From the NCBI GenBank assembly GCA_016936535.1, contig JAFGXP010000011.1:1-35362 (forward strand): 35,362 nucleotides of DNA, read 5' to 3'. Made by a program: the position numbers and the translations under genes. This DNA is from Thiotrichales bacterium (lineage in GTDB: Bacteria; Pseudomonadota; Gammaproteobacteria; Thiomicrospirales; Thiomicrospiraceae). Shown one piece after another: positions 27,878-35,362 of this stretch. Under the pieces are notes generated by a model that searched no databases, had not been told where the DNA came from, and saw only the letters and a list, made by a program, of their open reading frames with translations. How positions within the stretch are numbered: the first letter of the stretch is position 1; the number at the start of each line of letters is the position of its first letter.

Positions 27878-28441
27878 ATGTCACAATTCAATCTACCCTT
27901 AGTCCATTCGGCCAGTTCGCCTGCCACGGCGATAATCGGTCGTTTGGTGCTGATGTTGTTCAGCCTAAGTTTTTTGAGCGGCTGCGTGGTGCAGCACCGA
28001 ACTGTGGTGCAATCGCCGCCGCAAACCTATCCCGCGCACAATCCTTATTACGATCGACAAGCCCCGCATCACCGTGCCGATAGACGGGACGACGACCGTG
28101 AATACGATCGGCGCAATGCTTACGAACAACGCGATGGTCGCTACCCACACCGTGACAAGGACTACCGCTTTGGCGACAACGAACGAAAATCCATCTATCA
28201 ATATTATCACCCTAAAAAGCCATACAAAGCGGGCAAGCCCTTCCCGCCTGGGCATGATAAACGGCCTTACCATCTTCATAAACCGCTGCCGAAACACGTA
28301 AAATACAGCCGCCTACCAACCCATTTGGAACAGCGCTTAGGCCCACCACCTCGTGATTTATTACGGGTGCGTGTTGGCGGCGATATTCTGCTGATTCATC
28401 ACAGTACCCGTGTGATTTACGATATTTTGTTTGATTTTTAA
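27878..28441 (+). CDS. RcnB/CigR-like lipoprotein
   Basis: A 187-residue predicted lipoprotein: a hydrophobic signal (LVLMLFSLSFLSGCVV) with lipobox LSGC near residue 33, then a low-complexity stretch rich in Arg, Asp, His and Tyr (about 45-110). The C-terminal segment RLGPPPRDLLRVRVGGDILL resembles the end of RcnB/CigR-type proteins (a short beta-rich module ending in a hydrophobic strand). The ATG at 27878 has a near-perfect ribosome site, AGGAGGTG. RcnB relatives are periplasmic and linked to metal or stress handling; I infer only envelope location. It is the first gene to the right of priA and diverges from it. Confidence 0.65.
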   Translation: MSQFNLPLVHSASSPATAIIGRLVLMLFSLSFLSGCVVQHRTVVQSPPQTYPAHNPYYDRQAPHHRADRRDDDREYDRRNAYEQRDGRYPHRDKDYRFGDNERKSIYQYYHPKKPYKAGKPFPPGHDKRPYHLHKPLPKHVKYSRLPTHLEQRLGPPPRDLLRVRVGGDILLIHHSTRVIYDILFDF

Positions 28442-28534
28442 GTCAATTCGCTTGTTGAAGCGCAACGCAGGTCCTAAAAATCGCTAAAATAGGCAGCAAT
28501 TTTGATTGAAAATTGCGCCAAATTACGGATTTTT

Positions 28535-29083
28535 ATGGAAAAACAGCTACTTGTTCTACTTCGCTATCATGACGGCCTGCAAAATACGCTTGGCCGTTTC
28601 TTTGCCTGGGGTGTTCTCAGTCTGGTTCTCATTACCGCGCTGGTTGTGGTATTACGCTATGGTTTTGATACGGGTTCAATCGCCTTGCAAGAGGCGATTA
28701 CCTACAACCATGCCATTCTTTTCATGCTTGGTATCAGTTACACCTATTTACACGATGAGCATGTTCGGGTTGATGTGTTTTATACAAATTACAGTGCCAA
28801 GAAAAAATACTGGGTCAACCTATTAGGCTCGGTGCTCTTTACGCTGCCGGTGGCCATTTTTTTACTCTGGGGAAGTTTTGATTATGTGGCCAATAGTTGG
28901 GCAATTCGCGAGGGTTCTGCCGAAGCCGGTGGACTAGGCTACACCTATCTGCTCAAAAGCCTGATTTTGATAATGGCTGGCCTGCTGCTACTGCAAGCCT
29001 TGGCGATTATTGGCAAAAATGCCTTAGCGCTTAAAGCGCTCTCCTTCCCTGAATTCTCGCCAATTCAAGGAGGGCCACGTTAA
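28535..29083 (+). CDS. TRAP transporter small permease (DctQ type)
   Basis: 182 residues with four predicted membrane helices, the small membrane subunit of a sodium-driven tripartite (TRAP) carrier. The family core is visible in ALQEAITYNHAILFMLGISY followed by HVRVDVFYTNYSAKKKYWVN. The ATG at 28535 was chosen; an upstream in-frame TTG has no ribosome site. Its stop overlaps the large-subunit start by one base (TAATG), so both are made together. The sequence resembles the group linked to mannitol, chloroaromatic or carboxylate substrates, but substrate cannot be deduced. No binding-protein gene (DctP/TAXI) lies on either side. Confidence 0.88.
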   Translation: MEKQLLVLLRYHDGLQNTLGRFFAWGVLSLVLITALVVVLRYGFDTGSIALQEAITYNHAILFMLGISYTYLHDEHVRVDVFYTNYSAKKKYWVNLLGSVLFTLPVAIFLLWGSFDYVANSWAIREGSAEAGGLGYTYLLKSLILIMAGLLLLQALAIIGKNALALKALSFPEFSPIQGGPR

Positions 29084-30453
29084 TGGAATGGCTCTCTTTA
29101 CTGTTGTTTGCACTCATTTTTATCGCGCTCTTAATCGGCTTTCCGGTCGCCATCACCCTAGCGGGCGTTTCGCTGTTATTTGCCTTGTTTGCGAATGCTA
29201 TCGGTGCCTTTGATATTGCCTTTTTACAAAGCATTCCCAGCCGCATTTTCTCAATTATGAGCAACCAAACGCTCATTGCTGTTCCGCTGTTCGTCTTTAT
29301 GGGAATTATGCTAGAGAAATCCAAAATTGCCGAAAACCTACTTCAGACAATGGATGAGTCGATGCGTGGCATTAAAGGCGGCTTAGGGATTGCCGTCATT
29401 ATTGTGGGCGCTCTGCTTGCCGCCAGTACCGGGATTGTTGGTGCCACTGTGGTCACCATGGGCTTGCTCGCTTTACCCACTATGCTAAAACAAGGCTATT
29501 GCCCCAAACTCGCCAGTGGCACTATTTGCGCGGCCGGTACCTTAGGTCAAATCATTCCCCCTTCTATTATTTTGATTTTATTAGGCGATGTTCTGTCTTC
29601 TTCTTACCAGCAAGCACAACTCAATCAAGGAATTTTTTCACCGGAAACGCTGTCTGTCGGCGATTTGTTTGTAGCCGCGCTCTTACCGGGTATGCTGCTG
29701 GTGGTGCTTTATATGCTGTATTTGTTTTATCAAGCCATGCGACATCCAGAAAAAGTCCCCAACCACTTGGGAACACCGGTTGCACCTGGCTTGAGCAAGC
29801 GTATTTTAAAAAGCTTGGTGCCACCTTTATCGCTCATCTTACTGGTACTTGGCTCGATTTTGGGTGGGTTTGCCACCCCGACTGAAGCCGCATCACTTGG
29901 TGCCTTAGGTGCCATGATCTTAGCCCTCATCAATCGCCAGTTGACCCTGAGCATTCTGCAAGAAGTACTGCAAAACACACTCAAAGTCACCAGTATGATT
30001 TTCTTGATTTTCATCGGGGCAGCTTTTTTCTCATTGGTTTTCCGTGGGCTAGGCGGCGACGATTTAATGCACGATCTGCTGTCTGATTTGCCGGGTGGAC
30101 TCTTTACCGCCATGCTGATTGTGATGATTCTTTTGTTTATTTTGGGCTTTTTCCTCGATTTTATTGAAATCACTTACATTGTTATCCCGGTAGTTGCCCC
30201 CATCCTTTTAATGATGGGCGTCGATCCAATTTGGCTTGGGATTATGATTGCGATCAACTTGCAAACGTCCTTCCTTACGCCACCCTTTGGTTTTGCGTTG
30301 TTCTACCTGCGCGGTGTGGCTCCACCAGATCTCAAAACGGCTGATCTTTATCGCGGCGTCGTACCGTTTATTGGCATCCAACTTTTTGTATTGGCGCTGC
30401 TCGCTTTCTGGCCTGAACTGGCCACTTGGCTGCCGAACGTCATTTATGGATAG
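29083..30453 (+). CDS. TRAP transporter large permease (DctM type)
   Basis: 456 residues with about 12 membrane helices, the transport subunit of the TRAP carrier. It has DctM hallmarks: the first re-entrant region ASTGIVGATVVTMGLLALPT, then GTICAAGTLGQIIPPSIILI, GGFATPTEAASLGALGAMIL, and DFIEITYIVIPVVAPIL in the C-terminal half. It starts at the last base of the small permease stop codon. A GC-rich hairpin (30490-30514) follows in the gap before the convergent mtnN. The missing binding protein must be coded elsewhere, or the pair is a remnant. Confidence 0.92.
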   Translation: MEWLSLLLFALIFIALLIGFPVAITLAGVSLLFALFANAIGAFDIAFLQSIPSRIFSIMSNQTLIAVPLFVFMGIMLEKSKIAENLLQTMDESMRGIKGGLGIAVIIVGALLAASTGIVGATVVTMGLLALPTMLKQGYCPKLASGTICAAGTLGQIIPPSIILILLGDVLSSSYQQAQLNQGIFSPETLSVGDLFVAALLPGMLLVVLYMLYLFYQAMRHPEKVPNHLGTPVAPGLSKRILKSLVPPLSLILLVLGSILGGFATPTEAASLGALGAMILALINRQLTLSILQEVLQNTLKVTSMIFLIFIGAAFFSLVFRGLGGDDLMHDLLSDLPGGLFTAMLIVMILLFILGFFLDFIEITYIVIPVVAPILLMMGVDPIWLGIMIAINLQTSFLTPPFGFALFYLRGVAPPDLKTADLYRGVVPFIGIQLFVLALLAFWPELATWLPNVIYG

Positions 30454-30489
30454 CGTGGAATTGCTAGGCAGATAGGTGTTGAATAGAAG

Positions 30490-30514
30490 CCCCCAGGAAA
30501 CTTTCCGTGGGGGG
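30490..30514. terminator. GC-rich hairpin between convergent dctM and mtnN
   Basis: CCCCC-A-GGAAA-C-TTTCC-GT-GGGGG (30490-30514) folds into a tight stem with one internal mismatch. It lies between the dctM stop (30453) and the mtnN stop (30542), where both transcripts should end. No T-run is present on either side, so a role in mRNA ending is plausible rather than proven. Confidence 0.4.
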
Positions 30515-30541
30515 AGATAAACCAAAGAGAAGTGAATGCGT

Positions 30542-31234
30542 TTAGAGATGCTTGAGCATGCGCAGAATGACTCTGGCAGAATGGGTTGCCGCTTGTTCGA
30601 GATAGGTTTCAAACGCGACCTTATTTTCTTTACCGGCAATATCAGACAGGGAACGAATAATCACAAACGGTTTGTTAAAGGTGTGACAGACCTGAGCGAC
30701 TGCCGCCGCTTCCATTTCGCAAGCAATCATGTCAGGAAAAGCCTCGCGGGTGTTCGCAACATCTTCGGCCTGGTGCATAAAGCGGTCGCCGGTGGCAATC
30801 AGGCCGTGCATATGCACCACTTCGCCTAAGTCTTCAATCGCGTGTTGCGCCGCTTGAATCAACTTAGAATCCGGTAAAAAACAAGCCGGCATCCCTGGCA
30901 CCTGACCAAGATCATAGCCGAATGGTGTGACATCGACGTCGTGATGACACACCCCACTGCTAATCACAATATCGCCCACATTTAAATCTACGTGAAAGCC
31001 ACCTGCCGACCCCGTATTGATAACGTAATCGGGCTGGTAAATTTGCAGCAACAAACTGGTACTTATCGCCGCATTGACCTTGCCGATTCCAGAACGCAGT
31101 AACACCAAATCTTGGTGATCAATCTGGCCACAGTAAAACTCAAAACCGGCATGAACCTCGGTGGTCATGCCCTTCATTTGACTTCTTAAGAGCGCAACTT
31201 CTTGATCCATCGCACCAATAATGGCAATTTTCAT
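30542..31234 (-). CDS. mtnN: 5'-methylthioadenosine/S-adenosylhomocysteine nucleosidase
   Basis: Hydrolyses MTA and SAH (and 5'-deoxyadenosine) to adenine plus the ribosyl moiety; 230 residues, full length. MKIAIIGAMDQEVALLRSQM includes the catalytic Glu12; NTGSAGGFHVDLNVGDIVIS is the ribose/phosphate region; CEMEAAAVAQVC and RSLSDIAG carry the substrate-binding Glu and catalytic Asp. It lies six bases downstream of luxS on the same strand, with AAGGTG spanning the luxS stop. Together they turn S-adenosylhomocysteine into homocysteine and DPD, the AI-2 precursor. BioB and BioC release 5'-deoxyadenosine and SAH, both substrates of this enzyme. Confidence 0.95.
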   Translation of the reverse strand: MKIAIIGAMDQEVALLRSQMKGMTTEVHAGFEFYCGQIDHQDLVLLRSGIGKVNAAISTSLLLQIYQPDYVINTGSAGGFHVDLNVGDIVISSGVCHHDVDVTPFGYDLGQVPGMPACFLPDSKLIQAAQHAIEDLGEVVHMHGLIATGDRFMHQAEDVANTREAFPDMIACEMEAAAVAQVCHTFNKPFVIIRSLSDIAGKENKVAFETYLEQAATHSARVILRMLKHL

Positions 31235-31240
31235 CGGTTT

Positions 31241-31762
31241 TTACACCTTATTGCCTAATTGACGCAACAAATCATCACTCATTTTGAGCGCTTCATTTTT
31301 GTTTACGCCAATGCCTTTGTCCAAAATTTCTTGTGCAATGGCTTGAGCCTCTTCCAACGAATGCATACTGCAGGTACCGCATTGGTATTCGTTAAGCTCA
31401 GGAATGTCTTCCATTCGCTCAACTTTGAGAACATCTTGCATGGCTGCACGCCAAGCATCCGCGACACGCAACTCATCAGGCGCGCCAATCAGGCTCATGT
31501 AAAATCCGGTACGGCAACCCATTGGCGAGATGTCGATAATCTCAACGCCACCACCATTGAGGTGATCGCGCATAAAACCGGCAAACAGATGCTCCAGCGT
31601 GTGAATACCGCGCTCTCCCATAATCGCTTTGTTTGGTTTATTAAAACGCAAATCAAACACCGTGATGGTGTCACCGGATGGAGAGGTCATGGTTTTGGCA
31701 ACGCGCACCGCTGGTGCATTCATAATCGTATGGTCAACGCGAAAACTGTCTAACAATGGCAT
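31241..31762 (-). CDS. luxS: S-ribosylhomocysteine lyase (AI-2 synthesis)
   Basis: Metal-dependent enzyme that splits S-ribosylhomocysteine into homocysteine and DPD; 173 residues, full length. Metal ligands are H54 and H58 in [12 protein letters not shown] and C128 in [10 protein letters not shown]; the catalytic cysteine is C83 in [16 protein letters not shown] precedes the ATG. It is directly upstream of mtnN, so detoxification and recycling of SAH are in one operon. A lipoprotein gene lies 81 bases upstream on the same strand; the gap holds a weak promoter-like pair (TTGCGC and TAATTT, 16 bases apart), so luxS may start its own transcript. AI-2 can be a signal or just a by-product. Confidence 0.96.
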   Translation of the reverse strand: MPLLDSFRVDHTIMNAPAVRVAKTMTSPSGDTITVFDLRFNKPNKAIMGERGIHTLEHLFAGFMRDHLNGGGVEIIDISPMGCRTGFYMSLIGAPDELRVADAWRAAMQDVLKVERMEDIPELNEYQCGTCSMHSLEEAQAIAQEILDKGIGVNKNEALKMSDDLLRQLGNKV

Positions 31763-31843
31763 AGTTTTTCCTTGTGGCTGGGTAGGGGTAAATTAGGATT
31801 GATTGTGCTCAGCGCAATAAACTGAACGTCTCCGAGCAAACCA

Positions 31844-32287
31844 TTAAATCGAGCTTTTCGCCTCATTGGGTAAGGTCTCTTTAAGCATCCATCCATTATC
31901 GGTTTTGATAAATAAATAGTTGCGGGTAAAGTCGAGGCGGTCGCCTTGCACAAATTCTGGAAGGCTCATTTTTAAGACCCCAACGCCAAAAGTGCGCTTC
32001 ATTTTTTCCATTGGCGAAAGCGTTGAATCTTGCATGATTTCTTGAGCAAAATCGTCGAGTGAACGCTGAGCAACGCCTGTGATAGTCAGTTCGGCAACAT
32101 AGTGGGTATCATTCTTTTTGTAACCATTGTCTTTTAGTACCGTATCCGCTAAAAACAAGCCATGAAACTCTTGATTAAATTGGTTTTTTGCCATCTGCTC
32201 AATGTCAGACTCTTTTGGCTGAGTGATGCCAAGGCACGCACTTAAACTGAAAGCCAAGAGCAAGATTATCCAAATTTTGAATTTCAT
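31844..32287 (-). CDS. Small lipoprotein of unknown function
   Basis: A 147-residue product with a clear lipoprotein signal, MKFKIWIILLLAFSLSAC (lipobox LSAC, Cys18). I chose the ATG at 32287 because GGAG lies seven bases upstream. An upstream in-frame ATG at 32317 would put charged residues before the signal. The mature part is alpha/beta, somewhat like the DUF1439-type lipoproteins, but I cannot assign it. It lies upstream of luxS-mtnN on the same strand and may share transcription. Confidence 0.65.
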   Translation of the reverse strand: MKFKIWIILLLAFSLSACLGITQPKESDIEQMAKNQFNQEFHGLFLADTVLKDNGYKKNDTHYVAELTITGVAQRSLDDFAQEIMQDSTLSPMEKMKRTFGVGVLKMSLPEFVQGDRLDFTRNYLFIKTDNGWMLKETLPNEAKSSI

Positions 32288-32780
32288 TTTTTCTCCAAAA
32301 TTACGCCACAGAGTCAAATATCGCTCAGTACGAATGTTGACATCCTTGATTTCATGGGCTCTTACAGCACTTTTTTAGTGTAAAAAGTATGTTTTATGCG
32401 CCAGTGAGGTCTTTCCACGGACAATTAAACGATGGTTCTCAAGCTTAAAGCGCGGGAACAAGAAGAATTATGCCAAAAAGTTGCACAAGTTTTGGCTTTT
32501 AACAGGGCTTTTTAGCCAAAGGCTTGAGAAATTATTGTACAAAGTAAAAATAATTCATCTAATAGTTTGACACAACTTATACAAGTAATCATAATCGAAG
32601 CCGTGGAGCACTGTAAAACTCATCCACGGTCTTCCCCAAGTGCAGATCATTCAGAAAGAGCCATCACCATTTCTGTTGCGTTGAAAAACGCGTGATCTTT
32701 TGTCTGCTAACCGTCATCCTTTACCGCACTTGGGGCTTTCTACGGTTTCAACCCTTTTCACAAATTCATACGAGTCTTCC
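32288..32780. other. 493-base intergenic region between divergent genes
   Basis: This gene-free stretch separates the minus-strand lipoprotein from the plus-strand secreted hydrolase. It holds the promoter at 32567-32595, a 7-bp hairpin at 32601-32629, a short hairpin GCGTT/AACGC near 32678-32691, and three alternating copies of one motif. The motif copies are GCCAAAA (32472-32478), TTTTGGC (32490-32496) and AGCCAAA (32514-32520), any adjacent pair of which can fold. A 27-codon open frame (32432-32515) has no ribosome site. No protein gene or known RNA family is recognised. Confidence 0.5.
32567..32595 (+). promoter_or_regulatory. Strong sigma-70 promoter ahead of the hydrolase gene
   Basis: TTGACA (32567-32572) is followed 17 bases later by CATAAT (32590-32595), a perfect -35 with a five-of-six -10. 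Transcription would start near 32602, at the 5' side of a 7-bp hairpin (CCGTGGA 32601-32607, TCCACGG 32623-32629). The next plus-strand gene starts at 32781, so the leader would be about 180 bases, or a short RNA could end near the hairpin at about 32691 followed by TTTT. Confidence 0.7.
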
Positions 32781-33743
32781 ATGCACCAAATTTTATTTTT
32801 TCATTGGCGCTTGGCGCTGTTGTCTTTTTTTGCTTTCTTATCGCTGCATTCTGTTGCCTTTGCAAACTATTCCAGTCCTACGCAGGTGCTGAGCTCTTCA
32901 CCGGTTAAATACCATGTTTTAGCTGGAACGGATTCGGCTAAACCGGCCGTTTTTATCCTAGGTGGCGGCCCAGCATTTAGTAGCTGGAATCTAGAGCCGA
33001 TTCAACAGCAAATTCACCAGTTAGGGCATACCGTGTACCTAATGGATATGTTGGGCATTGGCGAAAACCGTGCTCTGCTGCAACCGGAAACACCACTCTT
33101 GTCACAATGGGTAGAGCAACTCGAAACCTTACGGCGAAACACCCACCCAAATCAATCGGTAACCCTGGTGGCCCACTCTTGGGGTGCGCTAATGGCGATG
33201 CTCTATCAAAGAACCTATCCGGATGCCGTGAACAAGGTAATTCTGCTCAATCCGGTGGATCCTGAAAAACGTGCGATGTCGCAACTGACTGAAACGATAG
33301 ATAAACGCAATCGCAGCCTTCAAGAAACCGCTTGGGATGATGAGTCGGCATGGGAACAAAAAACACAAATCGATGTCGAAGACATTCCGCGCATTACCTT
33401 GCGCCAAATTCAGCAGGTACTGCCGACCTACTTTTTAGATTATGAAAAAGGCAAGGCTTATGCCGAACAATTCGGCACCGACGACTTCAATATCGATTTA
33501 AATGTTCAAGCATGGGCAGAATACGATGCGAATCCCATTGGTTTTGATGAAATTCGTCAGTGGCCAGCATCCTACTATTTTTTAGAATGCAATCAGGATT
33601 ACCTCATGCCTTTTAACTTAAACGCCATGCGCCCACAGATGTCATTTAAAAAAGTGGCCTTGATTGACCAGTGCGGACATTTTCCATGGATTGAGCAACC
33701 CCAAGCCTTTAATCAATATTTAAGCGAATTTTTGCGAGATTAA
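32781..33743 (+). CDS. Secreted alpha/beta hydrolase
   Basis: 320 residues with a Sec signal peptide (hydrophobic RLALLSFFAFLSLHSVAFA, probable cleavage after AFA near residue 29). An alpha/beta hydrolase fold follows. The oxyanion region VFILGGGPAFSSWN resembles proline iminopeptidases; the nucleophile serine is in LVAHSWGALMAMLY; the catalytic histidine is in IDQCGHFPWIEQP, with an acid likely in NQDYLMP. The ATG at 32781 lies just before the signal; an in-frame TTG at 32700 would put 27 extra residues in front of it. It should act in the periplasm or outside; substrate unknown, peptide or ester bonds both possible. The small CPXCG gene starts one base after its stop codon. Confidence 0.8.
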   Translation: MHQILFFHWRLALLSFFAFLSLHSVAFANYSSPTQVLSSSPVKYHVLAGTDSAKPAVFILGGGPAFSSWNLEPIQQQIHQLGHTVYLMDMLGIGENRALLQPETPLLSQWVEQLETLRRNTHPNQSVTLVAHSWGALMAMLYQRTYPDAVNKVILLNPVDPEKRAMSQLTETIDKRNRSLQETAWDDESAWEQKTQIDVEDIPRITLRQIQQVLPTYFLDYEKGKAYAEQFGTDDFNIDLNVQAWAEYDANPIGFDEIRQWPASYYFLECNQDYLMPFNLNAMRPQMSFKKVALIDQCGHFPWIEQPQAFNQYLSEFLRD

Positions 33744-33744
33744 G

Positions 33745-33942
33745 ATGCACTTAGAAACCGAAATCGTACAATGCCCCTATTGCTGGAGCCAAATTGAAAT
33801 CGTACTGGATCCCAGTGATCAATCCGATGAATTTATTGAAGACTGTTTTGTCTGCTGCCGACCGATTCATTTTTACCGACAAAGGCAATTCGATGGCAGT
33901 GTACAACTGATTGCGCAACATGAGGACGAAGCTTATGACTGA
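33745..33942 (+). CDS. CPXCG-motif cysteine-rich protein
   Basis: A 65-residue protein of the small CPXCG family. It shows a Cys pair in [12 protein letters not shown] (here CPYC, with W after the second Cys) and a second in [11 protein letters not shown], likely forming one zinc site. Acidic residues follow ([12 protein letters not shown]). The gene begins one base after the hydrolase stop and overlaps pdxH by eight bases (ATGACTGA). Function is unknown; the tight coupling to pdxH suggests shared translation. Confidence 0.85.
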   Translation: MHLETEIVQCPYCWSQIEIVLDPSDQSDEFIEDCFVCCRPIHFYRQRQFDGSVQLIAQHEDEAYD

Positions 33943-34591
33943 GAACATTCAACGTGATTTGAGCGCTTATCGTCAGCGCTATCTGCAGGGCGGCTTGGAT
34001 GAAAAGCAGGTACCAACCGACCCTTTTGAACTCTTTGCCCTTTGGTTTGCACAAAGCGAAGAAGCCGGCATGGTTGAACCGAATGCCATGGTTATCTCAA
34101 CCGTTGATGCGCAAGGCCAGCCCTCAAGCCGCACCGTTTTACTGAAATATTTTGACCCGAATGGCTTTGTGTTTTACACCAACTACAACAGTGAAAAAGC
34201 CCAAAATATTGCCCACAATCCAAAAGTAAGTCTGCTTTTTTTGTGGTTAGGCCTAGAAAGACAAGTCAAAATTCAAGGGGTCGCCGAGAAGGTACCCACG
34301 GCTGAATCACTCAAATACTTTAGCAGCCGCCCAAAAGGAAGTCAGATTGGTGCTTGGGTCAGTCAGCAGAGCCAAGTGATTTCCTCCAAACAACTGTTAC
34401 TAACGCAGTATCAGAAGATGCTGGATAAATTCAAAAATGGCGAGGTACCCTTACCGGATTTTTGGGGCGGCTATCGGGTTAAGCCGCAGAAAATCGAGTT
34501 TTGGCAAGGCGGGGATAACCGTTTGCATGACCGGATTGTGTATCAGTTAAATTTGGATAAAAACTGGACCATCGGGCGCTTATCTCCCTAA
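33935..34591 (+). CDS. pdxH: Pyridoxamine/pyridoxine 5'-phosphate oxidase
   Basis: FMN enzyme that oxidises PNP or PMP to pyridoxal 5'-phosphate; 218 residues, full length. Key parts are [78 protein letters not shown] and the C-terminal [16 protein letters not shown] with the conserved FMN/PLP residues. The ATG at 33935 was chosen because family similarity begins here and GAGGA lies upstream; an earlier in-frame start would overlap the CPXCG gene more. The PLP it makes is the cofactor of BioF in this window. Confidence 0.96.
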   Translation: MTENIQRDLSAYRQRYLQGGLDEKQVPTDPFELFALWFAQSEEAGMVEPNAMVISTVDAQGQPSSRTVLLKYFDPNGFVFYTNYNSEKAQNIAHNPKVSLLFLWLGLERQVKIQGVAEKVPTAESLKYFSSRPKGSQIGAWVSQQSQVISSKQLLLTQYQKMLDKFKNGEVPLPDFWGGYRVKPQKIEFWQGGDNRLHDRIVYQLNLDKNWTIGRLSP

Positions 34592-34636
34592 TAAAAGCCG
34601 CCAGGAGCGTTTCAATGTGACGAATTCAGCGCCATT

Positions 34637-34945
34637 TTAAGCGCTGCGATGGATATCAAACATCGCGTCAAATTTAACGCTCTGCAAAATGGCTAACACA
34701 TCATCACTCACATTAATTAACTTCAGACGACTGGCTTGTAATCCTACCGCCTGATAAGCCCCGATAATGTAACCCAGCAAATGACTACCAAAAAACTCTA
34801 CCTTGGCAAAATCCAACATCAGCAAGGTTTTTGAGCTAACCTTCTCGCGCAATGTATGACTAAGCTGCAGATTAAAATCCACGCCAACGCTATCTTGTAC
34901 CTGAATGTATAAAAGGTTGATGTTCTGTTGATACGAAATCGCCAT
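34637..34945 (-). CDS. STAS-domain protein
   Basis: A 102-residue single STAS domain, as in anti-sigma factor antagonists. The pattern LLMLDFAKVEFFGSHLLGYI corresponds to the core strand and the loop where such proteins carry the phosphorylated Ser; here FGSHLL keeps a serine in that loop. RLKLINVSDDVLAILQSVKF is the usual second half. The ATG at 34945 was chosen because GGAGG lies just upstream; an in-frame ATG 13 codons earlier lacks one. No serine kinase, phosphatase or sigma factor gene is next to it, so its partner is unknown. Confidence 0.75.
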   Translation of the reverse strand: MAISYQQNINLLYIQVQDSVGVDFNLQLSHTLREKVSSKTLLMLDFAKVEFFGSHLLGYIIGAYQAVGLQASRLKLINVSDDVLAILQSVKFDAMFDIHRSA

Positions 34946-35238
34946 TTTGCCTCCGCTATCAAAATATTGCGGTTTAAAAGTCAATCAAAGCTTGGGAGGC
35001 CCAGCATTTATAGATTAGATGCTTTTTGTCTGCTTTTAAACTAGATACACGCAAAAATCATAGGTTCTAAACCAAACTACTATCTTACAAGCAAAACTTA
35101 ATGCAGTGGATAAAAATGTTATTTCATTACATTTAATTTTTTATGACAAGCCTTTAGCAAACCGCATTGACTATGACGCAGTCTGTTTGTATGGGAAATG
35201 ATAGAGGGAAAAGAGAGAAAAGAGAAAATAAGGGGAAT
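34946..35238. other. Intergenic region with no recognised feature
   Basis: About 290 AT-rich bases between the STAS gene and the tRNA terminator. The last 40 bases are purine-rich (repeats of GAGAAAAGAG type). I see no convincing promoter pair, repeat or open frame; the promoter of the STAS gene probably lies here. Confidence 0.5.
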
Positions 35239-35270
35239 AAAAAAGCCCAAGTGAATATTCACTTGGGCTT
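35239..35270 (-). terminator. Terminator of the tRNA-Leu gene
   Basis: Read on the minus strand, AAGCCCAAGTGAAT and ATTCACTTGGGCTT (35270-35243) form a perfect 28-base palindrome. A run of six T (35244-35239) follows. It begins eight bases after the tRNA 3' end. Its full symmetry leaves only a tiny loop near AATATT. Confidence 0.93.
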
Positions 35271-35277
35271 AAGAATA

Positions 35278-35361
35278 TGGTGCGAGCGGAGAGACTCGAA
35301 CTCTCACACCAAAGGCGCCAGAACCTAAATCTGGTGCGTCTACCAATTCCGCCACGCTCGC
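35278..35361 (-). tRNA. tRNA-Leu (anticodon UAG)
   Basis: Acceptor stem GCGAGCG pairs with CGCTCGC and ends in encoded ACCA. The anticodon arm is CCAGA-TTTAGGT-TCTGG, giving anticodon TAG for leucine CUN codons. A long variable arm, typical of leucine tRNAs, follows. The T arm GTTCGAGTC is normal. The sequence is complete, one base from the right edge of the window, with a strong terminator downstream. Confidence 0.97.
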
Positions 35362-35362
35362 A

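Noticed and set aside
32432-32515. 27-codon open frame (begins MVLKLKAREQEELCQK)
   Set aside because: It has an ATG and a coding-like composition but no ribosome site, and it overlaps the alternating hairpin arms. Too short to support without conservation data.
32700-32780. TTG start giving the secreted hydrolase 27 extra residues
   Set aside because: The extension would place a polar stretch before the signal peptide and has no ribosome site.

Overview
The window reads as a gammaproteobacterial chromosome segment of about 35 kb with moderate GC. The protein families and gene orders (nas cluster with an ANTAR regulator, AGCS symporter, circularly permuted ATP-grasp/alpha-E pair, LuxS-MtnN) would fit a Thiotrichales/Piscirickettsiaceae-type organism such as the Thiomicrospira group. 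That placement is an inference from general impression, not from a search.

Left edge (1-1130): an intact integron-type tyrosine recombinase (IntI) with its diagnostic extra patch. It is preceded by 149 bases rich in short direct and inverted repeats. Any cassette array would normally lie to the left, outside the window.

1155-9417, minus strand: an assimilatory nitrate/nitrite cluster in the order nasR - leader RNA - nrtA/nasF - nrtB/nasE - nrtD/nasD - nasC-like flavoprotein - nirB/nasB. This is the Klebsiella nasR-nasFEDCBA order, but the last gene (nasA, nitrate reductase) and nirD are absent, and the integrase lies where they would be expected. The nasR-nrtA intergenic region holds a sigma-54-type promoter followed by two hexaloop hairpins (A at loop position 1, G at position 4). 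The second hairpin is mutually exclusive with an intrinsic terminator, giving a complete ANTAR antitermination switch.

9528-11236, minus strand: a CDF metal-efflux pump and ComF, with three tandem 14-bp repeats between them.

11408-25356, plus strand: biotin synthesis genes bioB-bioF and bioH-bioC, separated by a block of six genes. These are a circularly permuted ATP-grasp protein, an alpha-E protein, a zinc-ribbon metallopeptidase, an unknown lipoprotein, a sodium:alanine-type symporter and a very large AsmA/DUF748-type envelope protein built of repeated units. The first three look like a peptide-ligation or peptide-modification operon whose substrate is unknown, and are the best candidate here for undescribed biology.

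25378-35362: priA (minus), an RcnB/CigR-like lipoprotein (plus), a TRAP transporter membrane pair without a binding protein (plus), then luxS-mtnN and a lipoprotein (minus). A 493-base gene-free stretch carries a strong promoter and hairpins. It is followed by a secreted alpha/beta hydrolase, a CPXCG-type cysteine-rich protein and pdxH (plus), a single STAS-domain protein (minus), and tRNA-Leu(UAG) with its terminator (minus) at the right edge.
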